Made by a program: the position numbers and the translations under genes. From positions 930,001 through 994,000 of the forward strand of contig NZ_JARGYD010000001.1 of the NCBI RefSeq assembly GCF_029168315.1: 64,000 nt of DNA, read 5' to 3'. Numbering within the stretch: position 1 is the first letter of the stretch; the number at the start of each line of letters is the position of its first letter. The notes below the pieces were generated by a model. The model ran no database searches. It was not told where the DNA came from and saw only the letters and a program-made list of their open reading frames with translations. The DNA comes from Psychromarinibacter halotolerans. GTDB lineage: Bacteria; Pseudomonadota; Alphaproteobacteria; Rhodobacterales; Rhodobacteraceae. This document shows positions 43,173 through 50,791 of the stretch, piece by piece.

Positions 43173-43210
43173 CGGGGCGGCAAGGGGGCTCTCCCGGCCC
43201 GGCCGCCCCG
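43173..43210 (+). other. Intercistronic stem-loop behind the sugar-binding-protein gene
   Basis: CGGGGCGGC (43173-43181) pairs with GCCGCCCCG (43202-43210). A smaller GGG/CCC pairing is possible inside the 20-base loop. It lies in the 112-base gap before the first permease. No T-run follows, which suggests mRNA protection or partial attenuation. Confidence 0.6.
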
Positions 43211-43277
43211 CTCCCCTGCCGCCGGTGCTGAGCGCATCGGCGGCCCATTTTCCCGACCGCACGAGACCTGCCGCCCC

Positions 43278-44315
43278 ATGACGCTGCAAGACGCTTCCTA
43301 TTCCACCGGCTCGGACAGCCCGCTTGGTCCCCGGACCGGCCTGTCGCGCAGCCGGTTCTTCCTGTCGAACGAGTTCGGCCTGATCCTGCTGATCGTGATC
43401 TTCGCGATCATCTTCGGCTTCGCCACACGCGGCTTCTTCTCGCCGTTCAACATGTTCGCGCTGGGGCGAAACTCTGCCGTGAACATCATGATCGGCCTGT
43501 CGATGATGAGCGTCATCGTCACCGGGGGCCTGAACCTTGCGGTGGGCGCGATGGGCGTCTGCGCCGCGATGGCGACCGGCTGGATGATCGAGGGGCTGGG
43601 CCTGCCCTGGCCCGTGGCGGTCGCCGCCGGGCTGGCCTTTGGCGCGCTGCTGGGCTGGATCAACGGCTGGACGGTGGTCCGCACCGGACTGCACAGCTTC
43701 ATCATCACGCTGGCGACGATGAGCATCTTTTTCGGCGTCATGATCTTCCTGACCAAGGCCGAGGCCTTCCGCGAACTGCCCGGCGCGTTTTCCGACTTCG
43801 GGCGGGCCCGGGTGATGGGCTATGTGTCGCCGCTTCTGCTGGTGACGCTGGCGGTCGCGGTCGTGCTGGCGTGGCTGTACCGCGGCACCGTGCTGGGGCG
43901 CGAGATGCTGGCGGCGGGCGCCTCGCCCGCGGCGGCGGAACTGTCGGGCATCCGCGTGGGCCGCATGGTCATCCTGTGCCACATGCTGTCGGGCGCTCTG
44001 GCGGGCATCGCCGCGCTGATGCTGGTGGCGCGCAACGGCGCCGCGATCCCGTCGATGGCGGGACAGCTGGGACAGGACTGGCTGCTGCCCGCCTTCCTTG
44101 GCCCCGTTCTGGGCGGCACGCTTTTGCAGGGCGGCAAGGTGTCGGTGCTGGGCACCGTGCTGGGCGCGTTCCTTGTCACCATGCTGACCAGCGGCCTGCT
44201 TATGCTGCAGATCGGCGCCTTCTGGGTGCAAAGCTTTCTTGGCCTGATGCTGCTGGTCGCCGTCCTGCTGGACAAGGCCCGCCGCAGCTATCTTGCCCGC
44301 CGCAACCTTGCCTGA
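43278..44315 (+). CDS. Sugar ABC transporter permease (RbsC-type), first
   Basis: This 345-residue branched-chain/ribose-type permease has about 8-10 spans. GLSMMSVIVTGGLNLAVGAMGVCAAMATGWMI is the family signature after the second span. GLHSFIITLATMSIFFGVMIF and LGREMLAAGASPAAAELSGIRVGRM (the EAA-like loop) follow. Residues 1-35 are a polar lead-in. It is followed 16 bases later by a second permease gene, so the transporter probably uses a heterodimeric pore. Confidence 0.93.
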   Translation: MTLQDASYSTGSDSPLGPRTGLSRSRFFLSNEFGLILLIVIFAIIFGFATRGFFSPFNMFALGRNSAVNIMIGLSMMSVIVTGGLNLAVGAMGVCAAMATGWMIEGLGLPWPVAVAAGLAFGALLGWINGWTVVRTGLHSFIITLATMSIFFGVMIFLTKAEAFRELPGAFSDFGRARVMGYVSPLLLVTLAVAVVLAWLYRGTVLGREMLAAGASPAAAELSGIRVGRMVILCHMLSGALAGIAALMLVARNGAAIPSMAGQLGQDWLLPAFLGPVLGGTLLQGGKVSVLGTVLGAFLVTMLTSGLLMLQIGAFWVQSFLGLMLLVAVLLDKARRSYLARRNLA

Positions 44316-44331
44316 GACCGGAGCCGGACCC

Positions 44332-45294
44332 ATGCAACAGATCTCTCGCCTGTCCCGGACCGACTGGTTCGGCCCGCTGCTGGCCACGGTGCTGGCCATC
44401 GTGATCATCGGATCGCTCAGCAGCAACTTCCTGTCGTCCTACAACATCCAGATCCTGCTGTTGGCCATCGCGGTCAACGCGCTGATCGCCTTCGCGCAGA
44501 TGATCATCATCGCCATCGGCCAGATGAACCTGTCGGTCGGCGCGATTGGCGGTCTTGCCGCGATCTCGTTCGCCGGCATGATGGAGGTCTGGGGCCTGCC
44601 TGCCCTGCCCGCCGCCCTGCTGGCGCTGGTGATCGGGCTGCTGTGCGGCGTGCTGAACGGCGTGCTGGTGCGGATCACCGGCATCTCGGCCTTCGTCATC
44701 ACGCTGGCGACGCTGTCGATCTACAAGGGCATCAACCTTGGCATCACCGAGGCGCAGCCGTTCTACGGCGTGCCAGACGCGGTGAAGGCCTTCGGCGCCG
44801 CGACCATCGCCGGACCGATCCCGTGGCTGCTGGCGCCCACCATCGTGGCCACCGTTGTGCTGTGGTACATGCTGCGCCGCCTGCCGGTGGGCCGGTTCAT
44901 CCTCGCCGTCGGCAGCAACGACCATGCCGCCGGTCTGTCCGGCATCTCGGTCAACGCCACGGTGATCATCGCGCACGGCATCTCGGGGGTCCTTGCCGCG
45001 CTGGCGGGCATCCTTGTGGTCGCCCGGCTTCAGATCGGGCAGCCGTCCATCGGCGACGACTGGCTGATCCTGTCCTTCGCCGCCCCCGTCATCGGCGGCG
45101 CGGTTCTGGCAGGCGGGCATGTCAGCGTCACCGCCACCGCCCTTGGCGTCGTCATCGTCGCGATCATCACGCAGGCGCTGGTGCTGTTCTCGATCGACCC
45201 GTTCCTTGTGCAGGTGGTGCTGGGCGCGCTGATCCTTGCCGCCGTCGGCCTGAACAAGCTGCGCGCCCGCGACACCGCGAAAGGAACCCTGTGA
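44332..45294 (+). CDS. Sugar ABC transporter permease (RbsC-type), second
   Basis: This 320-residue homologue of the preceding permease carries IGQMNLSVGAIGGLAAISFAGMM, ISAFVITLATLSIYKGINLGI and the ATPase-contact loop VGSNDHAAGLSGISVNATVIIAHGISG. The ATG at 44332 follows GGAGCCGGA. Two non-identical permeases with one binding protein and one ATPase are common in this sugar transporter class. The next gene starts 1 base after its stop. Confidence 0.93.
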   Translation: MQQISRLSRTDWFGPLLATVLAIVIIGSLSSNFLSSYNIQILLLAIAVNALIAFAQMIIIAIGQMNLSVGAIGGLAAISFAGMMEVWGLPALPAALLALVIGLLCGVLNGVLVRITGISAFVITLATLSIYKGINLGITEAQPFYGVPDAVKAFGAATIAGPIPWLLAPTIVATVVLWYMLRRLPVGRFILAVGSNDHAAGLSGISVNATVIIAHGISGVLAALAGILVVARLQIGQPSIGDDWLILSFAAPVIGGAVLAGGHVSVTATALGVVIVAIITQALVLFSIDPFLVQVVLGALILAAVGLNKLRARDTAKGTL

Positions 45295-45295
45295 C

Positions 45296-46813
45296 ATGAC
45301 CCCCATCTTCGAAGCCAAGGGCGTCCAGAAGGCGTTCCCCGGTGTCATGGCGCTGAAGGGCGTCACGCTGTCGCTGCTGCCCGGATCGGTGCACGCGCTG
45401 CTGGGCGAAAACGGCGCGGGCAAGTCCACGCTGATCAAGGTGATCACCGGCGTCCACCAGCCCACCGCCGGCACCCTGCTGCTGGACGGACAGGACACCC
45501 AGTTCCACAACCCCCGCGATGCCATCGCCAAGGGCATCGGCGTGGTCCACCAGGAACGCAACCTGTTCCCGCGCTTCTCGGTCGCCGAGAACATCTTTCT
45601 GGAACAGATTGGGTCGAGCTATCTCAAACCCGTCGACTATGCCCGGCTGAACCGCGAGGCGCGGCGCTGGCTGGACGCGCTGGAACTGGACATCGACCCG
45701 GCCACCCCGGTGTCGGACCTGTCCGTCGCGCGGATGCAGCTGGTCGAGATCGCCAAGGCCCTGTCGCTGCAAAGCCGGGTGCTGCTTCTGGACGAACCCA
45801 CCGCCTCGCTCACCTCGTCCGAGACCGACCGCCTGTTCCAGATCGTCCGCCGCCTGCGCGACGACGGCACCAGCCTTGTTTTCGTCAGCCACAAGCTGGA
45901 AGAGGTGCAGGAGATCTGCGACCGCGTCACCGTGCTGCGCGACGGGGCCAATGCCTGCGAAAGCCGCTCGATGGAGGGGGTGACCCGCCACGACCTTGTG
46001 CAGATGATGATCGGCCGCGCCGAGGGCGAAGGCGCATGGCGCGCCCGCGACACCTCGGCCCAGCCCGAGGTGCTGGGGCTGACCGGCGTCTCGACCGCCC
46101 TCGGCCACCGCGACGTGTCGCTGTCGGTACGGAAGGGAGAGATCGTGGGGCTGTATGGCCTTGTCGGCGCGGGCCGCACTGAACTCGCCAAGTCGATCCT
46201 CGGCCAGTCCGCCGTCACCGGCGGCGAGGTGCGGGTCGACGGCAAGCCCGTCCGCATCCGGTCGGTGTTCGAGGCGATCCACACCCACGGCCTTGGCTAT
46301 GTCAGCGAGGACCGCAAGACCGAGGGCCTGATCCTGCAGCATTCGGTGCTGGCCAACGCGGGCGTCCCGATCTGGCGCAAGCTGGGCGGCGCGCTGGGAA
46401 CACTGACCGACGGCAAGATCCGCAACGCGGTGCTGCCGTATCTTAGGAAGCTCGAGGTCAAAACCCCCAGCCTGTCACAGACCGCCGCGAACCTGTCGGG
46501 CGGCAACCAGCAGAAGATCTCGGTCGCCAAATGGCTGGCGGCGGGGGTCCGGCTGTTGATCGTGGACGAGCCCTCGGTCGGGATCGACATCAAGACCAAG
46601 GCCTACCTGCACGAGCTGCTGCGAGAGCTGGCGGACAATGGCACCTCGATCCTGCTGATCACCAGCGACCTCCCCGAAATGATCGCCGTCGCCGACCGCA
46701 TCGTGGTGATGGACGGCTACCGCGTCACCGGAGAACTGCCGAACACCGGAGAGTATGACAGCGTGAGCCGGGCGGTGATGGACCGGATCCATGACATGGG
46801 CGAGGTTGGGTAG
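45296..46813 (+). CDS. Sugar ABC transporter ATP-binding protein (RbsA/MglA-type, two ATPase domains)
   Basis: This 505-residue protein has two fused ATPase domains. The first has Walker A GENGAGKST, Walker B LLLLDEPTASL and an atypical signature around VSDLSVARMQ. The second has a degenerate P-loop GLVGAGRTEL, signature LSGGNQQK and Walker B LLIVDEPSVGID, which is the usual RbsA arrangement. It energises the two upstream permeases. It is the last gene of the operon. No clear terminator was found in the 115 bases before the convergent gene. Confidence 0.95.
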   Translation: MTPIFEAKGVQKAFPGVMALKGVTLSLLPGSVHALLGENGAGKSTLIKVITGVHQPTAGTLLLDGQDTQFHNPRDAIAKGIGVVHQERNLFPRFSVAENIFLEQIGSSYLKPVDYARLNREARRWLDALELDIDPATPVSDLSVARMQLVEIAKALSLQSRVLLLDEPTASLTSSETDRLFQIVRRLRDDGTSLVFVSHKLEEVQEICDRVTVLRDGANACESRSMEGVTRHDLVQMMIGRAEGEGAWRARDTSAQPEVLGLTGVSTALGHRDVSLSVRKGEIVGLYGLVGAGRTELAKSILGQSAVTGGEVRVDGKPVRIRSVFEAIHTHGLGYVSEDRKTEGLILQHSVLANAGVPIWRKLGGALGTLTDGKIRNAVLPYLRKLEVKTPSLSQTAANLSGGNQQKISVAKWLAAGVRLLIVDEPSVGIDIKTKAYLHELLRELADNGTSILLITSDLPEMIAVADRIVVMDGYRVTGELPNTGEYDSVSRAVMDRIHDMGEVG

Positions 46814-46928
46814 TGGGGGTGGCCGGGGATGGTTGCGGGGGCCCAATGCGCCGGACGACCGGTCCCGAGAGCAACTCGGAGTACTACAGCCATTCAAATT
46901 GCCGCCGGATCATTCCTCTGTCAGAACT

Positions 46929-47306
46929 TTACCAGGGCAAGAGGCGTAGTGGGCAACCAGGCCCCGGACAATCAAGTGAGTCGCGAACTAATCCTTTTAC
47001 ATCAGATTCTCGTCCGCCTAATATTCCATGTTCTAATATCTCGTCGATATCGGCACGTGTAGCATTTTCAGGTATTCGCACAGTGCCAACCAAGCAAGCA
47101 TCTATTTCCACAATCTCGATCGTTTCCGATCCATCCTCGCCCCTAATCGTGACCTTACAGAATACGATATCGTCACCTATCGATACCATATCTCTCTGGA
47201 CTTGTAGCTGATGATCAGGTCTGGGGACGAATTCATCTGCAGACACCGAATTGCTCGGAATCCACAGGCATAGCAAGAGTGCGCCACCGTTGAGATAGAG
47301 TCTCAT
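46929..47306 (-). CDS. Small secreted protein of unknown function
   Basis: This 125-residue protein is not recognised. It has a plausible Sec signal (MRLYLNGGALLLCLWIPSNSVSADEF) and a small acidic domain with three to four cysteines. ATG at 47306 is preferred because it starts the signal peptide and overlaps the upstream frameshifted gene by 4 bases. Base composition is visibly lower in GC than the flanking operons, in line with acquired DNA. The 115 bases between it and the ABC operon end (46814-46928) contain nothing recognised. Confidence 0.6.
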   Translation of the reverse strand: MRLYLNGGALLLCLWIPSNSVSADEFVPRPDHQLQVQRDMVSIGDDIVFCKVTIRGEDGSETIEIVEIDACLVGTVRIPENATRADIDEILEHGILGGRESDVKGLVRDSLDCPGPGCPLRLLPW

Positions 47307-47822
47307 CCCTTCTCCAACGCCCTGAGAACTTTTTGTTGCCACGTGCGCCACTCCTCTATTTTTGGTAGTTCCTCAAGCGTCTTGGTCGATTGGCTTTCGT
47401 CCCAGCGAATGAAGCCTTCCAGTACCACACGCTCGGCGGGCGGCGCATACACATTGTATCGGGATATCTCTCCTACGAGTGCATCCCTAGCCGCCTGACG
47501 ATCAGCCACAAAACGTTCCTTTCTCTCGGCAAGATGTTCGACTGATTTCTCAGTGCCAAGTAGACCTTTCTCATGCGTAGCGATTTCGATCAGCCGCCGC
47601 CAACAAATTACGTATGCCGAAAAAAGTGCAGATATACTTTCCCGTAGGGCTTGCCTTCGTTCAATAATAACTTTCCGCGCAAGGTACCGATCCTGCCAAC
47701 GCGGAAATACTATTGATGCTAATAGCCCCCCCCAATAAGATCGAGAGCAGCGCAGGCACCCAATCTGCCAAAACAATTTGCAATGGAGCATGCTCCTGCA
47801 GTGGCTCGGTCCACCATCTCAT
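47303..47822 (-). pseudogene. Frameshifted membrane-anchored protein gene (poly-G tract)
   Basis: The open frame from about 47735 down to 47303 encodes a helical, charged, coiled-coil-like domain (RYLARKVIIERRQALRES onwards). Upstream, the frame offset by one continues as MRWWTEPLQEH, a hydrophobic stretch QIVLADWVPALLSILLGG and then LLASIVFPRW. The two parts join perfectly if the run of eight C on the + strand (47726-47733) is read as seven. The intact product would have about 172 residues with one N-terminal membrane anchor. The shift may be a real mutation, phase variation or a homopolymer base-calling error. Function unknown. It forms an operon with the small secreted protein. Confidence 0.6.
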
Positions 47823-47967
47823 ACAAATTCAAAGCCCCGTTTCTGTTTGGTCCCAGCCATGCCGCCATAGCTAGGTTCACCTACCAGCCCATACCCAATG
47901 CTAATAAAAAGAACGCAATTTTCCTGAGTAGAGTGTACTACCGTTTTGTCTCCATCCAAGCCCCAAA

Positions 47968-48252
47968 CTTCGGCAATACTGCTCTGTCGACTTCCAGGCC
48001 AAGCTCCAGAAGCGCGGCATCCTTGTCTCCATGAGTGGCAAGGGAAATTGTTATGACAACGCGGAGGTGGAAACCTTCTTCAAGACCATCAAGTCGGGGC
48101 AGATGTGGCCAGTCGTCTGGCATTCCCGCCGGCAGCCGGAAAATGCCGTCGCCAGATACATCGACGGGTTCTACAATCTCGTCGGACGACATTCATCGCT
48201 CGAATTCCAAAGCCCGATCGCCTTCGAGCGAAAGGCCCGCGAAGTGAGCTAA
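47968..48252 (+). pseudogene. 3' remnant of an IS3-family transposase (OrfB integrase core)
   Basis: The frame encodes about 94 residues equal to the C-terminal end of IS3-family OrfB. QYCSVDFQAKLQKRGILVS is followed by MSGKGNCYDNAEVETFFKTIKS, and YIDGFYNLVGRHSSLEFQSPIAFE ends it. The last glutamate of the DDE triad lies in NAEVETFF. The N-terminal part, including the two catalytic aspartates and OrfA, is missing. An IS end may follow near 48250-48280 (CTGTCCACAAAATCCGAGCAAGG), but no matching left end was found. The 145 bases on its left, up to 47823, hold nothing recognisable. Confidence 0.8.
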
Positions 48253-48330
48253 ACGCTGTCCACAAAATCCGAGCAAGGAGAAGGTGCGGCCACCTCCTCA
48301 GCCCAGCCCCCCGCTAGCCTACGGGTCGGT

Positions 48331-49077
48331 TCAGTACCGCTTGCACATGTCGTCCAGCTGGTACGCGATGCCCACCGCCTGCACTCGCGTTGGGTAGATC
48401 ACCTTGGCGATCCGCAGCACGCAGAGACCAACCTGGGCGGTCATCTTCATGCTGAAGTCCAGCATCAGTGGATCACTGTGCAGATAGATTGCCAGCATCT
48501 GCTTCCCGCCATCTGGCAGGTCCACGATGTCAGAGTTCATGGACGCGCCCCGCTCGTTGGGGTGCCCGCCGTAGTCAATCGTCTGGTCATAAAGTTGAGT
48601 GTAGATACCGCCCAGCTTGGCATCCGCCGCAATCAGACCATCCGCGACGGCGCGATGGGTGAACTCCCTCCGCACCGCCTTCATCGTGTCAGGGGTATCG
48701 TGGCGGTCCATCCACCGCTCCCACCGGGCTTGGTCGTTACCGATGAAGTGTCCGTACCCCGCCTGCTCCAGACCGGCTCGCAGCAGAGGCTGTAGCTCGT
48801 GTAGCTGCCCCGCCATGACCGCACCCACGGAGGCGAGGTAGGCGGAATGTGCCCGCAGCAGGAACCCCAACGGCAGGAGCGGCTTCGGGTCAATGGCCCC
48901 GTCCAGCAGCTTGCGGAACATACCGTCGATAGCCGTGAGGTCGAACACCTCCGACCGCCGGTTCGCGAAAGTCGCGTACTGATTGCCCCGGCAGGCGTCG
49001 AGGTATTGGGTGACGGGGTCGTTTCCCCATCCAGGGGGTGGAGGTAAGGAGTCGCCCATAGCTGCGCCGCTTACCAC
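48331..49077 (-). CDS. Hypothetical protein in the IS-marked insertion
   Basis: This protein of 248 residues, or 242 if the internal Met7 is the start, is not recognised. It appears soluble and mostly helical, with LLRAHSAYLASVGAVMAGQLHELQPLLRAGLEQ in the first half and YGGHPNERGASMNS in the second. There is no signal peptide or membrane span. It has no close functional partner: an IS remnant lies downstream and a sugar-enzyme operon upstream. Location and composition suggest horizontal acquisition. A role in defence or a mobile element is possible, but nothing in the sequence proves it. Confidence 0.6.
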   Translation of the reverse strand: MVSGAAMGDSLPPPPGWGNDPVTQYLDACRGNQYATFANRRSEVFDLTAIDGMFRKLLDGAIDPKPLLPLGFLLRAHSAYLASVGAVMAGQLHELQPLLRAGLEQAGYGHFIGNDQARWERWMDRHDTPDTMKAVRREFTHRAVADGLIAADAKLGGIYTQLYDQTIDYGGHPNERGASMNSDIVDLPDGGKQMLAIYLHSDPLMLDFSMKMTAQVGLCVLRIAKVIYPTRVQAVGIAYQLDDMCKRY

Positions 49078-49145
49078 ATATTGAGGTTAAGTGGCAGGTA
49101 TTGCGTCGAAACCTCCATAGCAGCGACAATTCTCACTCTGCACTG

Positions 49146-49164
49146 CCGGCGTCCGTAACGCCGG
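49146..49164 (-). other. Stem-loop in the gap between hypothetical gene and RhaM-like gene
   Basis: CCGGCGT (49146-49152) and ACGCCGG (49158-49164) pair perfectly around CCGTA, 50 bases beyond the stop of the RhaM-like gene. It could end that transcript, but no T-run follows. A short palindrome CTAGGACCTAG lies nearby at 49175-49185. Confidence 0.35.
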
Positions 49165-49214
49165 ACTCAAAGCTCTAGGACCTAGATGCATGGCGCAGCG
49201 AACGTCAGCCCCCC

Positions 49215-49544
49215 TCAATCCACATGAAACACCTCTTCCATCCCGGCCCACCATTCGCCCTCGGCGCGGGTCTCCAGAGGGACCTGCATCGGGTCGGTGA
49301 TTTCCCACCAGCGTTTGGTTTCTGGGTCGGCGGCGATCTTGGCGGTGTCTGCCTCCCAGTCGGTGCCGTGGTATTCCATGTAGGCGAACAGCAGGTTCTC
49401 GGGGCGGCGCAGGAAGATGGTGAAGTTGCGGATGTTGCTGGCGGCGATGCGCTCCAGCACGCCGGGCCAGACCTCGGCGTGGATGCGGGTGTATTCCTCG
49501 ATGACCTCGGGCTTGATGCCGATGACCTGTCCGATGCGGATCAT
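49215..49544 (-). CDS. L-rhamnose mutarotase (RhaM) family protein, second copy
   Basis: This 109-residue RhaM-like mutarotase opens MIRIGQVIGIKPEVIEEYTRIHAEVWPGVLERI, with the catalytic histidine region TRIHAEVWP. NFTIFLRRPENLLFAYMEY and the C-terminal EEVFHVD are typical, and the length is normal for the family. It follows an enolase-superfamily gene by 11 bases and forms a two-gene operon with it. It should equilibrate the anomers of a deoxy- or related sugar. It differs substantially from the copy at 29267-29623. Confidence 0.9.
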   Translation of the reverse strand: MIRIGQVIGIKPEVIEEYTRIHAEVWPGVLERIAASNIRNFTIFLRRPENLLFAYMEYHGTDWEADTAKIAADPETKRWWEITDPMQVPLETRAEGEWWAGMEEVFHVD

Positions 49545-49555
49545 GTGCGGGCTCC

Positions 49556-50662
49556 TTACAGGTGGGTTGTGAATTCGGCGACGGCGCGGCGGGCGATCTC
49601 GTCCTCGTCCCAGTCGATGCCGATGCCGGGGGTGTCGGGGGCGTGGGCATAGCCGTCCTTTATCCGCAGGCGGTCGCCGACGATGTCGTCCAACTGCGGG
49701 ATGTATTCGACCCAGACCCCGTTGCGCACGGCGCAGACCAGCGAGGCGTGCAGTTCCATCAGGAAATGCGGCGCGACGGCAAGCCCGTGGCACTCCGACA
49801 TGTGCGCCACCTTCAGCCAAGGGGTGATGCCGCCGATCCGGCCCGCGTCGACCTGTATGACCGAGGCCGCACCCCGCGCCACGTAGTCGGCGAAGTGGCG
49901 GATCGAGTACAGGCTTTCCCCCACCGCCACCGGCATCGGCGCGATGCGGGCAAGCTCGGCATGGCCCTCGACGTCGTCGGCGGGCAGCGGTTCCTCGATC
50001 CACGCTAGGTCGTGTTCGGCCAGCGCCAGCGCGCGGCGGCGGGCGGCGTCGCGGCGGAAGGCCTGGTTCGCGTCGGTCATGATCTCGTATTCGGGGCCCA
50101 CGGCATCGCGCACCGCGCCCAGCCGGTGGGAATCCTCGGCCGCCGAGGGCTTGCCGATCTTCACCTTGCTGCCCTTGAAGCCCTTCTGCTTTGCATCCAG
50201 CGCGTCCTCGACCAGCGCCTGTACGGGCAAATGCAGCCAGCCGCCCTCGGTCGTGTAGCAGGGCGCCTTGGGCTTCGCGCCGCCCGCCAGCCGCCACAGC
50301 GGCAGCCCGGCGCGGCGACAGCGCAGATCCCACAGCGCGGTGTCCACCGCCGCCAGCGCGATCGAGGTGATCGCCCCAACGGTCGTCGCGTGGGTGAAGA
50401 ATTCGAGGTCGGTCCAGATCGCCTCGACCTCCTCGGCCTCGCGTCCCAGCAGCCGGGGGGCAAGGTGGTCGGACAGCTGCCGCATCACGGACGAGCCGCC
50501 GGTGCCGATGGTGTAGGAATACCCCTGCCCGACCGCGCCGTCGCTGTCGGTGATCGTCACCAGCGGCGTCTCCTGGCTGACGAAGGACTGGATCGCGTCG
50601 GTGCGCTGCACCTTCGGCGCAAGGTCCACCATGCGCAGGGTGATTTTCTCGATGGTTGCCAT
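49556..50662 (-). CDS. Mandelate racemase/muconate lactonizing enzyme family protein (KxK type)
   Basis: This 368-residue enolase-superfamily protein has Lys166 and Lys168 in SKVKIGK, the KxK pair of the mandelate racemase subgroup. Metal ligands are Asp197 (TDANQAF), Glu223 (WIEEP) and Glu249 (VGESL), and His299 (APHF) is the second base. Together with the mutarotase this may be a sugar-acid dehydratase or racemase module. The 129 bases upstream (50663-50791) are GC-rich without an obvious operator. Substrate unknown. Confidence 0.9.
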   Translation of the reverse strand: MATIEKITLRMVDLAPKVQRTDAIQSFVSQETPLVTITDSDGAVGQGYSYTIGTGGSSVMRQLSDHLAPRLLGREAEEVEAIWTDLEFFTHATTVGAITSIALAAVDTALWDLRCRRAGLPLWRLAGGAKPKAPCYTTEGGWLHLPVQALVEDALDAKQKGFKGSKVKIGKPSAAEDSHRLGAVRDAVGPEYEIMTDANQAFRRDAARRRALALAEHDLAWIEEPLPADDVEGHAELARIAPMPVAVGESLYSIRHFADYVARGAASVIQVDAGRIGGITPWLKVAHMSECHGLAVAPHFLMELHASLVCAVRNGVWVEYIPQLDDIVGDRLRIKDGYAHAPDTPGIGIDWDEDEIARRAVAEFTTHL

Positions 50663-50791
50663 TGCCTCGGCCGCCTCCTCACGGCCGGGCGCGGACGGCC
50701 GCCGCGCCCCTCCTCCAGAGACGACGCTAGAGAACCGGCGGCGCGGACGCCACCGGGTTTTCGGGCAAAGGACTGTTCATTGCTTTGCAGC

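Noticed and set aside
47968..48330. Complete insertion sequence
   Set aside because: Only the 3' end of OrfB is present. No OrfA, no N-terminal catalytic residues and no left inverted repeat were found.
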